Of a stretch of DNA of 64,000 nucleotides, positions 51,601 to 59,883 are shown piece after piece (position 1 is the first letter of the stretch; every line of letters begins with the position of its first letter). Both the position numbers and the translations under genes were made by a program. The notes under the pieces were generated by a model, which saw only the letters and a list, made by a program, of their open reading frames with translations, was not told where the DNA came from and did not search any database. The stretch lies in assembly GCF_001667145.1 (NCBI RefSeq), contig NZ_LZIF01000113.1:62001-126000 (forward strand). The letters run 5' to 3'. This DNA is from Mycobacterium sp. 852002-51971_SCH5477799-a (GTDB lineage: Bacteria; Actinomycetota; Actinomycetes; Mycobacteriales; Mycobacteriaceae).

Positions 51601-52596
51601 ATGAGCAATCTTGAAGTCGCCCCTGCCGAAGTCGCCTGCGCCGCTTCGCAACACCTGGGCGCCTCGCCGACCGTGGAAGTGTTGCAACCCCGGGAGGTTC
51701 CGTTGGGCGGCCCCAGGGCGATCCGGGTGCAACGAACCCTTCCGCAACGCCGTCGTTCGCTCGTTGGGGCATGGTGTTTCATCGACCATTACGGCCCGGT
51801 CGCGGCGAGAATGGATGTCCCGCCGCACCCCCACACGGGACTACAAACTGTCAGTTGGTTGTTCAGTGGGGAAGTGGAGCACAGTGATAGCGCCGGCGTG
51901 CGAGCGGCCGTTCGACCCGGCGAGCTGAATTTGATGACCGCGGGGGCTGGCATCTGCCATTCGGAAGTCTCGGTCGATTCCGGCGCCTTACTACATGGTG
52001 TCCAGCTCTGGATCGCGTTGCCCGCATCCGATCGCGACACAGGGCGAGATTTCGCCCATTACGCGCCGGCGCCCTTGGCGCTGCTGGGTGCGAATGTCCG
52101 CGTCTTCTTAGGCCAGCTGGCCGGCAACCGATCGCCGGTGCCGACCTTTACGCCGTTGCTGGGCGCCCAAATTGACCTCGAGCCAGGGGTTACGCTGAAT
52201 CTCGATGTGGACCCGGCCTTCGAGCATGGGGTGCTGTGTGATTCCGGGACCGTGCGCGTGGACGGGACGGCCCTGGCGGTCGCCGAATTGGCGTATCGAA
52301 GTCCCGGCCGGGCGCAGCTGAAAGTGCACAACGCGGGGGACGGATCCGCGCGGGTGCTGCTGCTCGGCGGTCCGCCGTTCACTGAAGAATTGGTGATGTG
52401 GTGGAACTTCGTCGGACGAAGCCACGAGGACATCGTCGACTACCGCCGACTGTGGGAGGACGGCGACGACCGATTCGGCGCCGTCCAGGGATACCGGGGA
52501 GCGCTCGCCCGGCTACCCGCCCCGCCGCTGCCGACCGCTCGGCTGCGGCCTCGACCTACACCGCAACGAAAGGGAAGCACAGATGACAACCGATAA
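51601..52596 (+). CDS. Pirin-family cupin protein
   Basis: 331 residues of two cupin domains. Metal ligands are in PHPHTGLQTVSWL and GAGICHSE, as in pirins. Bacterial pirins include a quercetinase and redox sensors; the activity here is unknown. A longer frame from 51574 is less likely than ATG 51601. The next gene overlaps its end by 14 bp. Confidence 0.88.
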   Translation: MSNLEVAPAEVACAASQHLGASPTVEVLQPREVPLGGPRAIRVQRTLPQRRRSLVGAWCFIDHYGPVAARMDVPPHPHTGLQTVSWLFSGEVEHSDSAGVRAAVRPGELNLMTAGAGICHSEVSVDSGALLHGVQLWIALPASDRDTGRDFAHYAPAPLALLGANVRVFLGQLAGNRSPVPTFTPLLGAQIDLEPGVTLNLDVDPAFEHGVLCDSGTVRVDGTALAVAELAYRSPGRAQLKVHNAGDGSARVLLLGGPPFTEELVMWWNFVGRSHEDIVDYRRLWEDGDDRFGAVQGYRGALARLPAPPLPTARLRPRPTPQRKGSTDDNR

Positions 52597-52912
52597 GACC
52601 GGCGCACAAGCCACGGTCAGCCTCGACGACGGCAAGTACACGATCGCCGTCGAGGGAAAGACGGTGGGACTGGCCGATTTCGCCGATCGGGGCGATCAAC
52701 GCGTCTTCTACCACACGGAAATCGATCCGGCGTATGGCGGACGCGGGCTGGCGACCATCCTCGTCGAGCAGGCGCTCAACGAGGCGCGTGATGAGGGCAA
52801 GCGCATCGTCCCGGTGTGCTCGATGATCGGTACGGTGCTCAAGAGGCATCCCGAATTCGACGATATCACCGACCCGGTCACCCCGGAGATTACGCAGTGG
52901 GTGCGCTCGTAG
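52583..52912 (+). CDS. Small GNAT-like N-acetyltransferase (YjdJ/NATD1 type)
   Basis: 109 residues with the family pattern DIADFAD-type FADRGDQRVFYHTEIDPAYGGRGLATILVEQALNEARDEG and the Cys/His end KRIVPVCSM, IGTVLKRHPEF. Such short acetyltransferase-like proteins are widespread; substrates are unknown. It overlaps the pirin gene and is the last gene before the low-GC toxin region. Confidence 0.87.
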   Translation: MTTDKTGAQATVSLDDGKYTIAVEGKTVGLADFADRGDQRVFYHTEIDPAYGGRGLATILVEQALNEARDEGKRIVPVCSMIGTVLKRHPEFDDITDPVTPEITQWVRS

Positions 52913-53046
52913 GTGGGCGCTGGCCTTTGTTTGCAATTGAGAATCAAACTTCACGCGGCGACAGATTGGTAGGGGAAATCTTCATCTCAATGATGAAGAA
53001 TGGCGTTCGCCGCCCAACCAAACCTAAATGGCAGATATCCGGGTGT

Positions 53047-53526
53047 TCAAAGTCCGCCTTGCCTAGCGATTCCCAGAAGGTCGTCGAGCGACTTTAACAT
53101 TATGTGGCTGAAAATAGTCGCGTCCCCCACGACTAAAGTGGCGCATTCATCAGCTAGGCAGAGCTCAACATTCCCTTTGTCCAACTCCAAAACATCAACG
53201 CCGGCGGCGTATCCCAACTTATAGAGGTCGGTCCCTAATGGGCCCGACGCCAAGCCGGAGCGAGCGAGCGTTGCCCAGTCCCACACCAGATACTTCTCTA
53301 CCAGGTCGAAGCACGAAAACGTAGCTGTGTCATTACGCCTGTTGCCACGGTCGTCAACCATATCTATTGCCCAGCGGTTGGTATCATTGCGAACATGGAC
53401 GGCATAATCATTCGCTTTGAATACGATTTTGCAGTCATCACACTTCAACGAGATTGACACGCCCTCCAGCCCGGCTTTGGGCGCCCATTCTGACCAAATC
53501 CCTGACAAACGCGCAAAATTTACCAT
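53047..53526 (-). CDS. Immunity factor for TNT toxin (IFT-like)
   Basis: 159 residues. It carries LKCDDCKIVFKANDYAVHV, the DMVDDRGNR block, FDLVEKYLVWDW and LVVGDATIFSHIM, a pattern I recall from the immunity factor of the M. tuberculosis necrotizing toxin (Rv3902c). It would bind and block the NAD+ glycohydrolase in the cytoplasm. It starts 1 bp after the toxin stop, the order expected of toxin-immunity pairs. Local GC is visibly lower than around it, suggesting acquisition. Confidence 0.8.
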   Translation of the reverse strand: MVNFARLSGIWSEWAPKAGLEGVSISLKCDDCKIVFKANDYAVHVRNDTNRWAIDMVDDRGNRRNDTATFSCFDLVEKYLVWDWATLARSGLASGPLGTDLYKLGYAAGVDVLELDKGNVELCLADECATLVVGDATIFSHIMLKSLDDLLGIARQGGL

Positions 53527-53527
53527 T

Positions 53528-55437
53528 TCACCGTACCCGCAATACTACGCCAAATCGTTCCAGCTGTTCCACGGTACCATTTGTGCCATCCGGTCTGATG
53601 ATTCGGTATTGCTGACCTCCACCCGGTTGATGGAACCACGGCGCTGCCTCCGATTCCTCTATATGCCAACCCGGCGGTAGCGCAGACGGATCTTGCACGA
53701 CATATTGGTAGAACGGTTTGGCAGCACTTCCCGGGGGAAGGGAAAGTTCAGCAAAAGGTGTTCCCTCAGGAGCCATGTACGAGCCCCCGGGGTTGCCGAA
53801 TCGGCTGAGAATGGCACCTGGGGTGAGATGGGCGTCCGGAATGACAGTCCCGGGTACTGCATAAGGTTTGGTCGCCAGCGTGTCGTCGGGATATCGCAAG
53901 CTACCGTCAGGGTGGGTGAATTCCGGGCCCGGCTCAACGGGATGGTATCCATCGAACAGAGGGTGGTCCGACGCAAGCGGCGGCGGCGGGTGATCCGGCG
54001 GCAGCGGCAACGGGCTATCGGGCGCGGGCGCGACGTGAGGTCCCGCGGGCGCGTGTTCGACGGGTGCGTCGGCCGGCGGCGTGTGCTCGACCGGGGGCGG
54101 CTCAAGCGGGTGAGTGCCGGGGACAGGCTCACCGCCACCCCAATCGCGCCGTGCGAGGGGAATTCCGCTTCGGCCAAGGCCTCCCTCAGCTGTGGGCCAC
54201 TGAGGCTACTGGCCGTCAGACTCTCCGACGTCAGGCCCTCGAATGCTTCACGACTGAACAGCATTTTCGCGCCTTGTAAAAGTGCCTCCCCGCCTGCCTT
54301 CAGCCCTGGCCCCCCGACGGCCAGGGTGATGGCGGTCCATAGCGGTTCGGGCGTGGCCTGCACCTGCCCGGGGTCCGGCGTGCGCATGCCGGTCAACTTG
54401 CCGCCGTTGAAGGTGTAGTACGTACCGGTGGCTTGGTCGAAGAACTCACCCGTGCCGTTCTTGAGCTGGCCGAAAGCCTGTACGGACTGCCCGTTGACGT
54501 TGTATGTGAACATGAAATGCCCGTCGGGGGCGACGTTTATCGATGCGGGGTCGATGCCGTCGTAGTCGGGTATCTTGCGCAGGTCGTCGAGAGCCTGCTT
54601 AAGGTCGGCCTTCAGTTTCGGCAACCTGGCATTGGCGGCCTCGCCTTCCGGCGAGCCTGGACCGTGCATATAGAGGTCCGCCGCGGCTTTGTTCAGCGCG
54701 TCTCGCGCAGCGCGCACCTTGGCCAGTTGGTCCGCCACCGCCTGTTTGGTGGCTTGCCGAATGTCGGCCAGGGCCGCTTGCTGGTCGGGAGACGGCGGAG
54801 CGACCCCGTCAGCGTCGGCACCGTGGAGCGGCGCGCCGTCGTACCCTTCGGCGTGAAGGTTGGTCAGCGACTTCTGCAGGCCGTCGGAGTAGCCGTTGCG
54901 GATTGATTGCAATGCAGCGAGTGCGGCATTGGTGTCGCGCAGGGCGTCGTCTTCGCAGGTGTTGATGAAGGCATGTACCGCGTCTTTATCGGCGGCGCTG
55001 AGGCTTGGGTCGCTTAGCAGGGCCACAGCGTGGACTACCGGGTCTGAGATGTTTTTCAGCTGCGCATCTAGGGTGGCGATCCGCGCGGCGCCTGCCTTTT
55101 GTGCATCGGCCAATGCCGCAGCGATGTTTTCAAGATCTGTACCGATCTTGGGCAGTTGCAATGACTGCGCGCCCAGGGATTGCACGACCCGTTGGACTTC
55201 TGCGGAGTCGTTGATCGGATGACCGCCATCCTGGTGATTCCAGGCGACTTCAAAGCGGGTGAGGGCTTGCTGGAAAGCGCTGTCGGATTCCGCAGTGCAT
55301 CGGCCAGCACGATGGAATGCCTTAGCTAGATTGGAAATTTGCAACGGGCTGCCGGCCTGCAGACTTGCATTGATCGCCCAGGGGTCGCCGCCAGCTTCAG
55401 CGATCAGCGCATTCTTATCTATATAGGGAAGTCCCAT
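53528..55437 (-). pseudogene. TNT-type NAD+ glycohydrolase toxin, split by a -1 frameshift
   Basis: ATG 55437 begins a 430-residue helical part (DPWAINASLQAGSPLQISNL, then ISDPVVHAVALLSDPSLSAA), a beta-rich stretch and a short linker. At a run of four G (54138-54141 on the top strand as C) the frame is lost. The other frame continues with GEPVPGTHPLEPPPVEHTPP and then the TNT domain. That domain keeps DGSLRYPDDTL, ILSRFGNPGGSYMAPEGTPFA and the QPGGGQQYRI motif with its catalytic Gln. One extra G would rejoin the parts into about 635 residues. Full-length toxins of this sort are exported and destroy NAD+. Confidence 0.78.
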
Positions 55438-55562
55438 GACACCGTTGAGGGCTAGCGAGCTGTGGGCATCTCATCGCGGGCAGAAATTTCCAACCGTCTG
55501 AGCTGCCCATTACGTTACTTATCACTAGACGCGGGTCAATTCACTGTGCTCGCGGAGCCCGG

Positions 55563-56024
55563 TTAAACAGTTGAGCGCTCCAATGCGTACAGCGCCATCC
55601 GCCGATTCGGCATGTCATGTTCGCCGAGGAATTCGCAACCCAGGGACTCGCAGAGGCGGCGCACCGTCGTGTTGCGGTGGTCTGGATCGAACATGATCCG
55701 TTGGCACGCCGGGTCTTTGACCAGAAGGCTCGCGATGACCTTGCGAAGCATCAGGGCACCCACCCCGCGGTGCATCAACTCCTCGTCTGCGATCGCCCCA
55801 TGCAGCCCCAGATCGTATGGCTGGCTGTCGTAGCACCGGGCGATGGCGTCTTTCACGGCCCGGTAGATCTCCAAGTAGCCGCGGTCCACATGATCGATGC
55901 TGAGGATGAGCGGCAGCGAATAGGCTCCGTCGACCTGTGCTCGCAAGTGGTTGCGCCAACGGGTCACCGGCCAGTCGTACTCCCAGGTGGTGGCCAAGTG
56001 CGGGCGGTTCATCCACTGCGTCAC
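55563..56024 (-). CDS. GNAT acetyltransferase, siderophore-type, possibly N-truncated
   Basis: 153 residues. Acetyl-CoA binding region (HRGVGALMLRKVIASLL), substrate part (YDLGLHGAIADEELMHRG) and MPNRRMALYALE end, close to the MbtK/IucB-like family that acylates siderophore lysines. Known members have about 40 more residues before the motif WMNRPHLATTWEYDW; here the frame upstream of GTG 56024 reads no matching strand, so the N-terminus may have been lost. Unlinked to siderophore genes. Confidence 0.65.
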   Translation of the reverse strand: MTQWMNRPHLATTWEYDWPVTRWRNHLRAQVDGAYSLPLILSIDHVDRGYLEIYRAVKDAIARCYDSQPYDLGLHGAIADEELMHRGVGALMLRKVIASLLVKDPACQRIMFDPDHRNTTVRRLCESLGCEFLGEHDMPNRRMALYALERSTV

Positions 56025-56203
56025 CGCGGCGACCGAAGCGCTTACCCGACCGCTCGCGCCTGCGGCCTGCGCACATCTATTGTGGCTGCCCGGCGTATTC
56101 TTTCATATCATAACGGCCGCAATGACTTTGAGATCCGCCGCATTGTCCTTGACAGTCACCATTTCCTGCGGCTTCCGAGAGTGCGGTCTGGAATGATGGT
56201 CCC

Positions 56204-56701
56204 GTGACAGGCCCCTGCGCCGAATGCGGTTTTGCCTATGACCTGCGGCGAGCCGCAGCCGCCGGCGACGACATTCGCGCCGGGGCCGCCGAAGTTGGCG
56301 CGCTGCTGTGTAACACCAGCGGCGACGTGTGGCTGCGTGCAAGACCCGACGTGTGGTCTCCGCTGGAGTACGGGTGCCACCTGCGCGACGTGCTGCTCGT
56401 ACAACGCGAACGGGTGCTGGCGGCGCGGCGGACCAACGGCGCCGACTGCGTGCCCATGGGTCGCGAGGAGCGCGCCGAGCACGACGGCTACAACGAGCAG
56501 GACCCCGTCGTGGTTGCTCGTCAATTAGCAGACGCCGCAACGCTATTCAGTAATGTGTTGGCTCGGCTCTCGGCCGAAGACTGGGACCGCACGGTTGTCT
56601 ATCACTACCCCGAGATCAGTGCACGGTCGTTGCGCTGGGTCGCGGTGCACACTGCACACGAATTGCGGCACCATCTTCTCGACATTCGCCGCCAACTATG
56701 A
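56204..56701 (+). CDS. DinB-superfamily protein
   Basis: 165 residues. A Cys pair lies at the start (CAECGFAYDL), and the four-helix DinB bundle has His ligands in YGCHLRDVLLVQRERV and HTAHELRHHLLDI. It resembles DUF664-type mycothiol- or bacillithiol-transferase-like proteins; activity unknown. GTG 56204. Its stop overlaps an ATG (ATGA) of the next frame. Confidence 0.82.
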   Translation: MTGPCAECGFAYDLRRAAAAGDDIRAGAAEVGALLCNTSGDVWLRARPDVWSPLEYGCHLRDVLLVQRERVLAARRTNGADCVPMGREERAEHDGYNEQDPVVVARQLADAATLFSNVLARLSAEDWDRTVVYHYPEISARSLRWVAVHTAHELRHHLLDIRRQL

Positions 56702-56757
56702 CCCCGACCCGGCGTGCGGCGGGAAGCGTCGCTGAATCCCGGCGCTACAGTGCCGAC

Positions 56758-57117
56758 ATGGATGTCGATGCGGTCGTTTTCAGCGAACGGTGGGCGCGCA
56801 ACTGGAACGCTCACGACGTCGATGCCGTTCTCGCCGACTTCCATGACGACGTCGTATTCACATCGCCGGTGGCCGCCAAGCTCTTCCCGGAAACGCAGGG
56901 CGTGGTCCGCGGCAAGGCAGCCTTGCGGGAGTACTGGACCGGGGCCGTCGCACGCATTCCGGATCTGAGGTTCTCCGTCGAAGGCGTCTACCAGGGCATC
57001 GACACGATCGTCATCGCATATCGCAACCAGAACGGCGACCCGGTCAACGAGGTCCTGACCTTCCAGGAGGGCACGATCGTCGAGGGACACGGGACCTACC
57101 GGGTGTCCGGTACGTAG
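56758..57117 (+). CDS. SnoaL-like/nuclear transport factor 2-like protein
   Basis: 119 residues with the NTF2-like fold (SERWARNWNAHDVDAVLADFHDDVVFTSP, GVVRGKAALREYWTGAVARIPDLRFSV). Members are ketosteroid isomerases, dehydratases or binding proteins. ATG 56758 has TACAGT ending 6 nt before it (leaderless), so I prefer it to the in-frame ATG 56698 that overlaps the previous stop. Confidence 0.8.
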   Translation: MDVDAVVFSERWARNWNAHDVDAVLADFHDDVVFTSPVAAKLFPETQGVVRGKAALREYWTGAVARIPDLRFSVEGVYQGIDTIVIAYRNQNGDPVNEVLTFQEGTIVEGHGTYRVSGT

Positions 57118-57141
57118 CGAGGCGAAAACATCCCTACAAGC

Positions 57142-57180
57142 ACGAAAGTCACGACCCCTTTGGGGGCCGTGACCTTTCGT
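57142..57180. terminator. Strong hairpin, probably bidirectional
   Basis: ACGAAAG-TCACG-ACCCC pairs with GGGGG-C-CGTGA-CCTTTCGT around a TTT loop, 24 bp after the SnoaL-like stop and 15 bp after the 3' end of tRNA-Leu on the other strand. The A-rich and T-rich ends of the stem suit termination in both directions. Confidence 0.8.
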
Positions 57181-57194
57181 AGAACCGCTCAGTG

Positions 57195-57277
57195 TGGGCG
57201 AAGGGGGACTTGAACCCCCACGTCCCGAAGGACACTGGCACCTGAAGCCAGCGCGTCTGCCATTCCGCCACTCGCCC
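57195..57277 (-). tRNA. leuT: tRNA-Leu (CAG)
   Basis: 83 nt fold with acceptor GGGCGAG/...CGCCC, D arm, anticodon loop CTTCAGG (anticodon CAG, reading CUG), long variable arm typical of Leu, and T arm GGGGGTTCAAGTCCCCC. The discriminator base is A, and CCA is not encoded. It lies between the SnoaL-like gene and fhaA, as leuT does in M. tuberculosis. Confidence 0.96.
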
Positions 57278-57529
57278 GGAAAAACAACCGATGGACCATA
57301 TCACTCTAATGGCCGATCCTCGAACCGGCTAAGCGGGATCCGAAGCCGCACCGCACCGACCAGCCGGCGGACCGCATCGCTCTGAGCTGGGCCGATGCAG
57401 TTCTCACGATTTCGAAAGTGCCGCAGCGACACGATGTCCCGATACGATGCGGGAGTGATCCAGCACCGGGGTGATTCGTTTGCCGTCCAACGGCAATACC
57501 TCATGGCAAGTGCACGCGAACGGTAGGAC

Positions 57530-59194
57530 ATGAGTAGCCAACGGGGGCTGGTCACGCGGATCGAGCGCAAACTCGAGGCGACGGTAGACAATGCGTTCGC
57601 CCGGGTATTCGGTGGATCGATCGTTCCGCAAGAGGTTGAAGCCCTGTTGTGCCGCGAGGCGCGTGACGGAGTCCAGAAACTTCACGGAAACCGCCTTTTG
57701 GCCCCCAACGAATACATCATTACCCTCGGTATGCACGACTTCGAGAAGGTGAGCGCCGATTCGAATCTCACGTCGGGCGGTTTCGCGAGGTACTTGACTG
57801 ACTACATCCACGAACAGGGGTGGCAAACGTATGGTGAGGTGGTCGTTCGGTTCGAGCAGTCGTCGAACCTGCGCACCGGCCAGTACCGCGCCCGCGGTGC
57901 TGTCAACCCTGATGTCCAGCCCCGCCCGACGGTCGACGACCCCGTCCGGCCACAATCAAGTAACGCGTTCGGCGAAGAACGAGGAGTAGCACCAATGACT
58001 GACAATTCTGGCTACCGCGGGGCTCAGGGGCCGGGCCGATCCGGCGACGAGTACTACGACGACCGCTACGGGCGTCCGCAGGACGAGGCACGCGGTGGCC
58101 CAGACCCGCAGGGAGGACCCGACCAGCGCGGTGCGTATCCGCCCGAGCAGCAGCACGGGTACCCACCTCAACAGGGCTACCCGCCGCCCCGCCAACCCGA
58201 GCAGGGCGGCTACCCGGACCAGGGCGGCTACCCCGATCAGGGACACGGCGCCGGCTACTCACCTCAACAGGGCTACCCGGAGCAGGGCGGCTACCCGGAC
58301 CAGCGCGGCTATCCCGACCAGCAGGGACAGGGCGGCTATGCCCCTCAGCAGCAGGGCTACCAAGACCAGCGCGGCTATCCCGAGCAGGGACAGGGCGGCT
58401 ATCCGCAGTCGTATGAGCAGCGTCCCCCGGCGCCCGGCGGCGGCTACAGCGGCCAAGGCTACGACCAGGGGTACCGCCAGGGTGGCGGCTATGCCCCTCC
58501 CGGCGGTCAGCAGGGTGGTGGGCAGCCGGGCTACGGCGGCTACGGCGATTACGGTCGCGGTCCGGCCCGCCAGGACGAGGGCGGCTACGCGCCGCCCGAG
58601 CAACGACCCGGGTACCCCGAGCAGGGCGGCGGGTACGACCAGGGCTACCAGCAGGGCGGGGGATACGGCCGCCAGGACTATGGCTCCCCCGAGTACACCC
58701 AGTACTCCGAGCACGCGCAGAGCGGGGCGTACGGCGGTCAAGCCGGCGCCTACCCGGAGGCCGCCAGCCCCGAGTACGACTACGGCCAGCAGCCGGAGTA
58801 CGGCCAGCAACCGGAATACGGTCAGCAGCCTGACTACGGCCAGTCCGCCGACTACGGGCAACAGGGTGGTTACGGCGGCTACGGCCAGGGCGGCTACGGC
58901 GCCGGTGGAACCACTATTACCCTTCAGCTCGACGACGGCAGCGGCCGCACCTATCAACTGCGCGAGGGCTCCAACATCGTGGGCCGCGGGCAAGACGCCC
59001 AATTCCGGTTGCCTGACACCGGCGTGTCGCGGCGTCACCTGGAAATCCGCTGGGACGGACAGGTCGCACTGCTGTCGGATCTGAACTCCACCAACGGGAC
59101 CACGGTGAACAACGCACCTATCCAGGAGTGGCAGCTGGCCGACGGCGACGTGATCCGCCTGGGCCACTCGGAGATCATCGTCCGGATCCACTAA
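57530..59194 (+). CDS. fhaA: FHA domain protein FhaA
   Basis: 554 residues. A DUF3662 domain (residues 1-125; ERKLEATVDNAFARVFGGSI) is followed by a long disordered middle of GGYPDQ, YGQQPEYG and related repeats, and a C-terminal FHA domain (IVGRGQDAQFRLPDTGVSRRHLEIRWDG, NSTNGTTVNN) that binds phosphothreonine. FhaA is a substrate and partner of PknB and binds MviN to control peptidoglycan synthesis. It opens the fhaA-fhaB-pstP-rodA-pbpA group. Confidence 0.97.
   Translation: MSSQRGLVTRIERKLEATVDNAFARVFGGSIVPQEVEALLCREARDGVQKLHGNRLLAPNEYIITLGMHDFEKVSADSNLTSGGFARYLTDYIHEQGWQTYGEVVVRFEQSSNLRTGQYRARGAVNPDVQPRPTVDDPVRPQSSNAFGEERGVAPMTDNSGYRGAQGPGRSGDEYYDDRYGRPQDEARGGPDPQGGPDQRGAYPPEQQHGYPPQQGYPPPRQPEQGGYPDQGGYPDQGHGAGYSPQQGYPEQGGYPDQRGYPDQQGQGGYAPQQQGYQDQRGYPEQGQGGYPQSYEQRPPAPGGGYSGQGYDQGYRQGGGYAPPGGQQGGGQPGYGGYGDYGRGPARQDEGGYAPPEQRPGYPEQGGGYDQGYQQGGGYGRQDYGSPEYTQYSEHAQSGAYGGQAGAYPEAASPEYDYGQQPEYGQQPEYGQQPDYGQSADYGQQGGYGGYGQGGYGAGGTTITLQLDDGSGRTYQLREGSNIVGRGQDAQFRLPDTGVSRRHLEIRWDGQVALLSDLNSTNGTTVNNAPIQEWQLADGDVIRLGHSEIIVRIH
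58141..58420 (+). repeat. GGYPDQ-type codon repeats within fhaA
   Basis: Imperfect repeats of GGCTACCCGGACCAG and relatives encode GYPDQ, GYPEQ and RGYPDQ blocks. A second set (EYGQQP) is at about 58790-58850. They form the disordered linker and are prone to length change. Confidence 0.8.
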
Positions 59195-59318
59195 GCCACT
59201 GGGCTTAACGCTGCCGTGCTTCGCCCCGTGGCATCCGCCGTCCAAGTATCGTGACGTAGCCGATGTGCTCGGAGTCACGGGCGCCAGGGATGCGACGCTA
59301 GGACGGAAGGGACGCCAG

Positions 59319-59786
59319 ATGCAGGGACTGGTACTGCAGCTGACGCGCGCCGGCTTTTTGATGTTGCTGTGGGTTTTCATCTGGTCCGTGCTGCGAATCC
59401 TTCGGACCGACATCTACGCGCCGACCGGCGCTGTCATGGTGCGTCGCGGTTTGGCGTTGCGCAGCACGCTGCTACCGTCGCGCCAGCGCCGGCATGCGGC
59501 CCGCTATCTGGTAGTCACCGAAGGCGCGTTGGCGGGCGGACGCATCACCCTCAGCGGACAGCCGGTGTTGATCGGAAGGGCTGACGACTCCACGCTGGTG
59601 CTCACCGACGACTACGCCTCGACGCGGCACGCCCGGCTGTCCCAGCGCGGCTCGGAGTGGTACGTCGAGGATCTAGGATCGACCAACGGCACTTACCTTG
59701 ACAGGGCGAAGGTGACGACTGCGGTACGAGTTCCAATCGGAACGCCGATACGAATCGGCAAAACGGCGATTGAGTTGCGCCCGTGA
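59319..59786 (+). CDS. fhaB: FHA domain protein FhaB (FipA)
   Basis: 155 residues, the usual length. An N-terminal membrane helix (GLVLQLTRAGFLMLLWVFIW) is followed by an FHA domain (VLIGRADDSTLVLTDDYASTRHARLS, DLGSTNGTYLD). It links the kinases to division proteins at the septum. ATG 59319 is chosen over the longer frame because it gives the family's length and starts at the membrane helix. Confidence 0.95.
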   Translation: MQGLVLQLTRAGFLMLLWVFIWSVLRILRTDIYAPTGAVMVRRGLALRSTLLPSRQRRHAARYLVVTEGALAGGRITLSGQPVLIGRADDSTLVLTDDYASTRHARLSQRGSEWYVEDLGSTNGTYLDRAKVTTAVRVPIGTPIRIGKTAIELRP

Positions 59787-59824
59787 TCCGGGCCTACGGC
59801 GATGGTCCGGGCGCGGCCGGAATC

Positions 59825-59842
59825 GTGGGGGCATGCCCCCAC
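59825..59842. repeat. Perfect 18-bp palindrome and adjacent hairpin before pstP
   Basis: GTGGGGGCATGCCCCCAC is a perfect palindrome. It is followed by CTCCC-GCTAGC-CGGGGAG (59857-59874), whose right arm contains the pstP ribosome binding site GGGGAGG. Similar GTGGGGGCA/CCTCCCGCTAG motifs recur in mycobacterial intergenic DNA, so it is probably a REP-like element. Confidence 0.7.
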
Positions 59843-59883
59843 AGGGTGGGGGCACCTCCCGCTAGCCGGGGAGGATGCCGCCC

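Noticed and set aside
58141..58420. Regular repeats that could be taken for a CRISPR array
   Set aside because: They are in-frame codon repeats of the FhaA linker, without unique spacers. No CRISPR array or cas gene is seen in the window.
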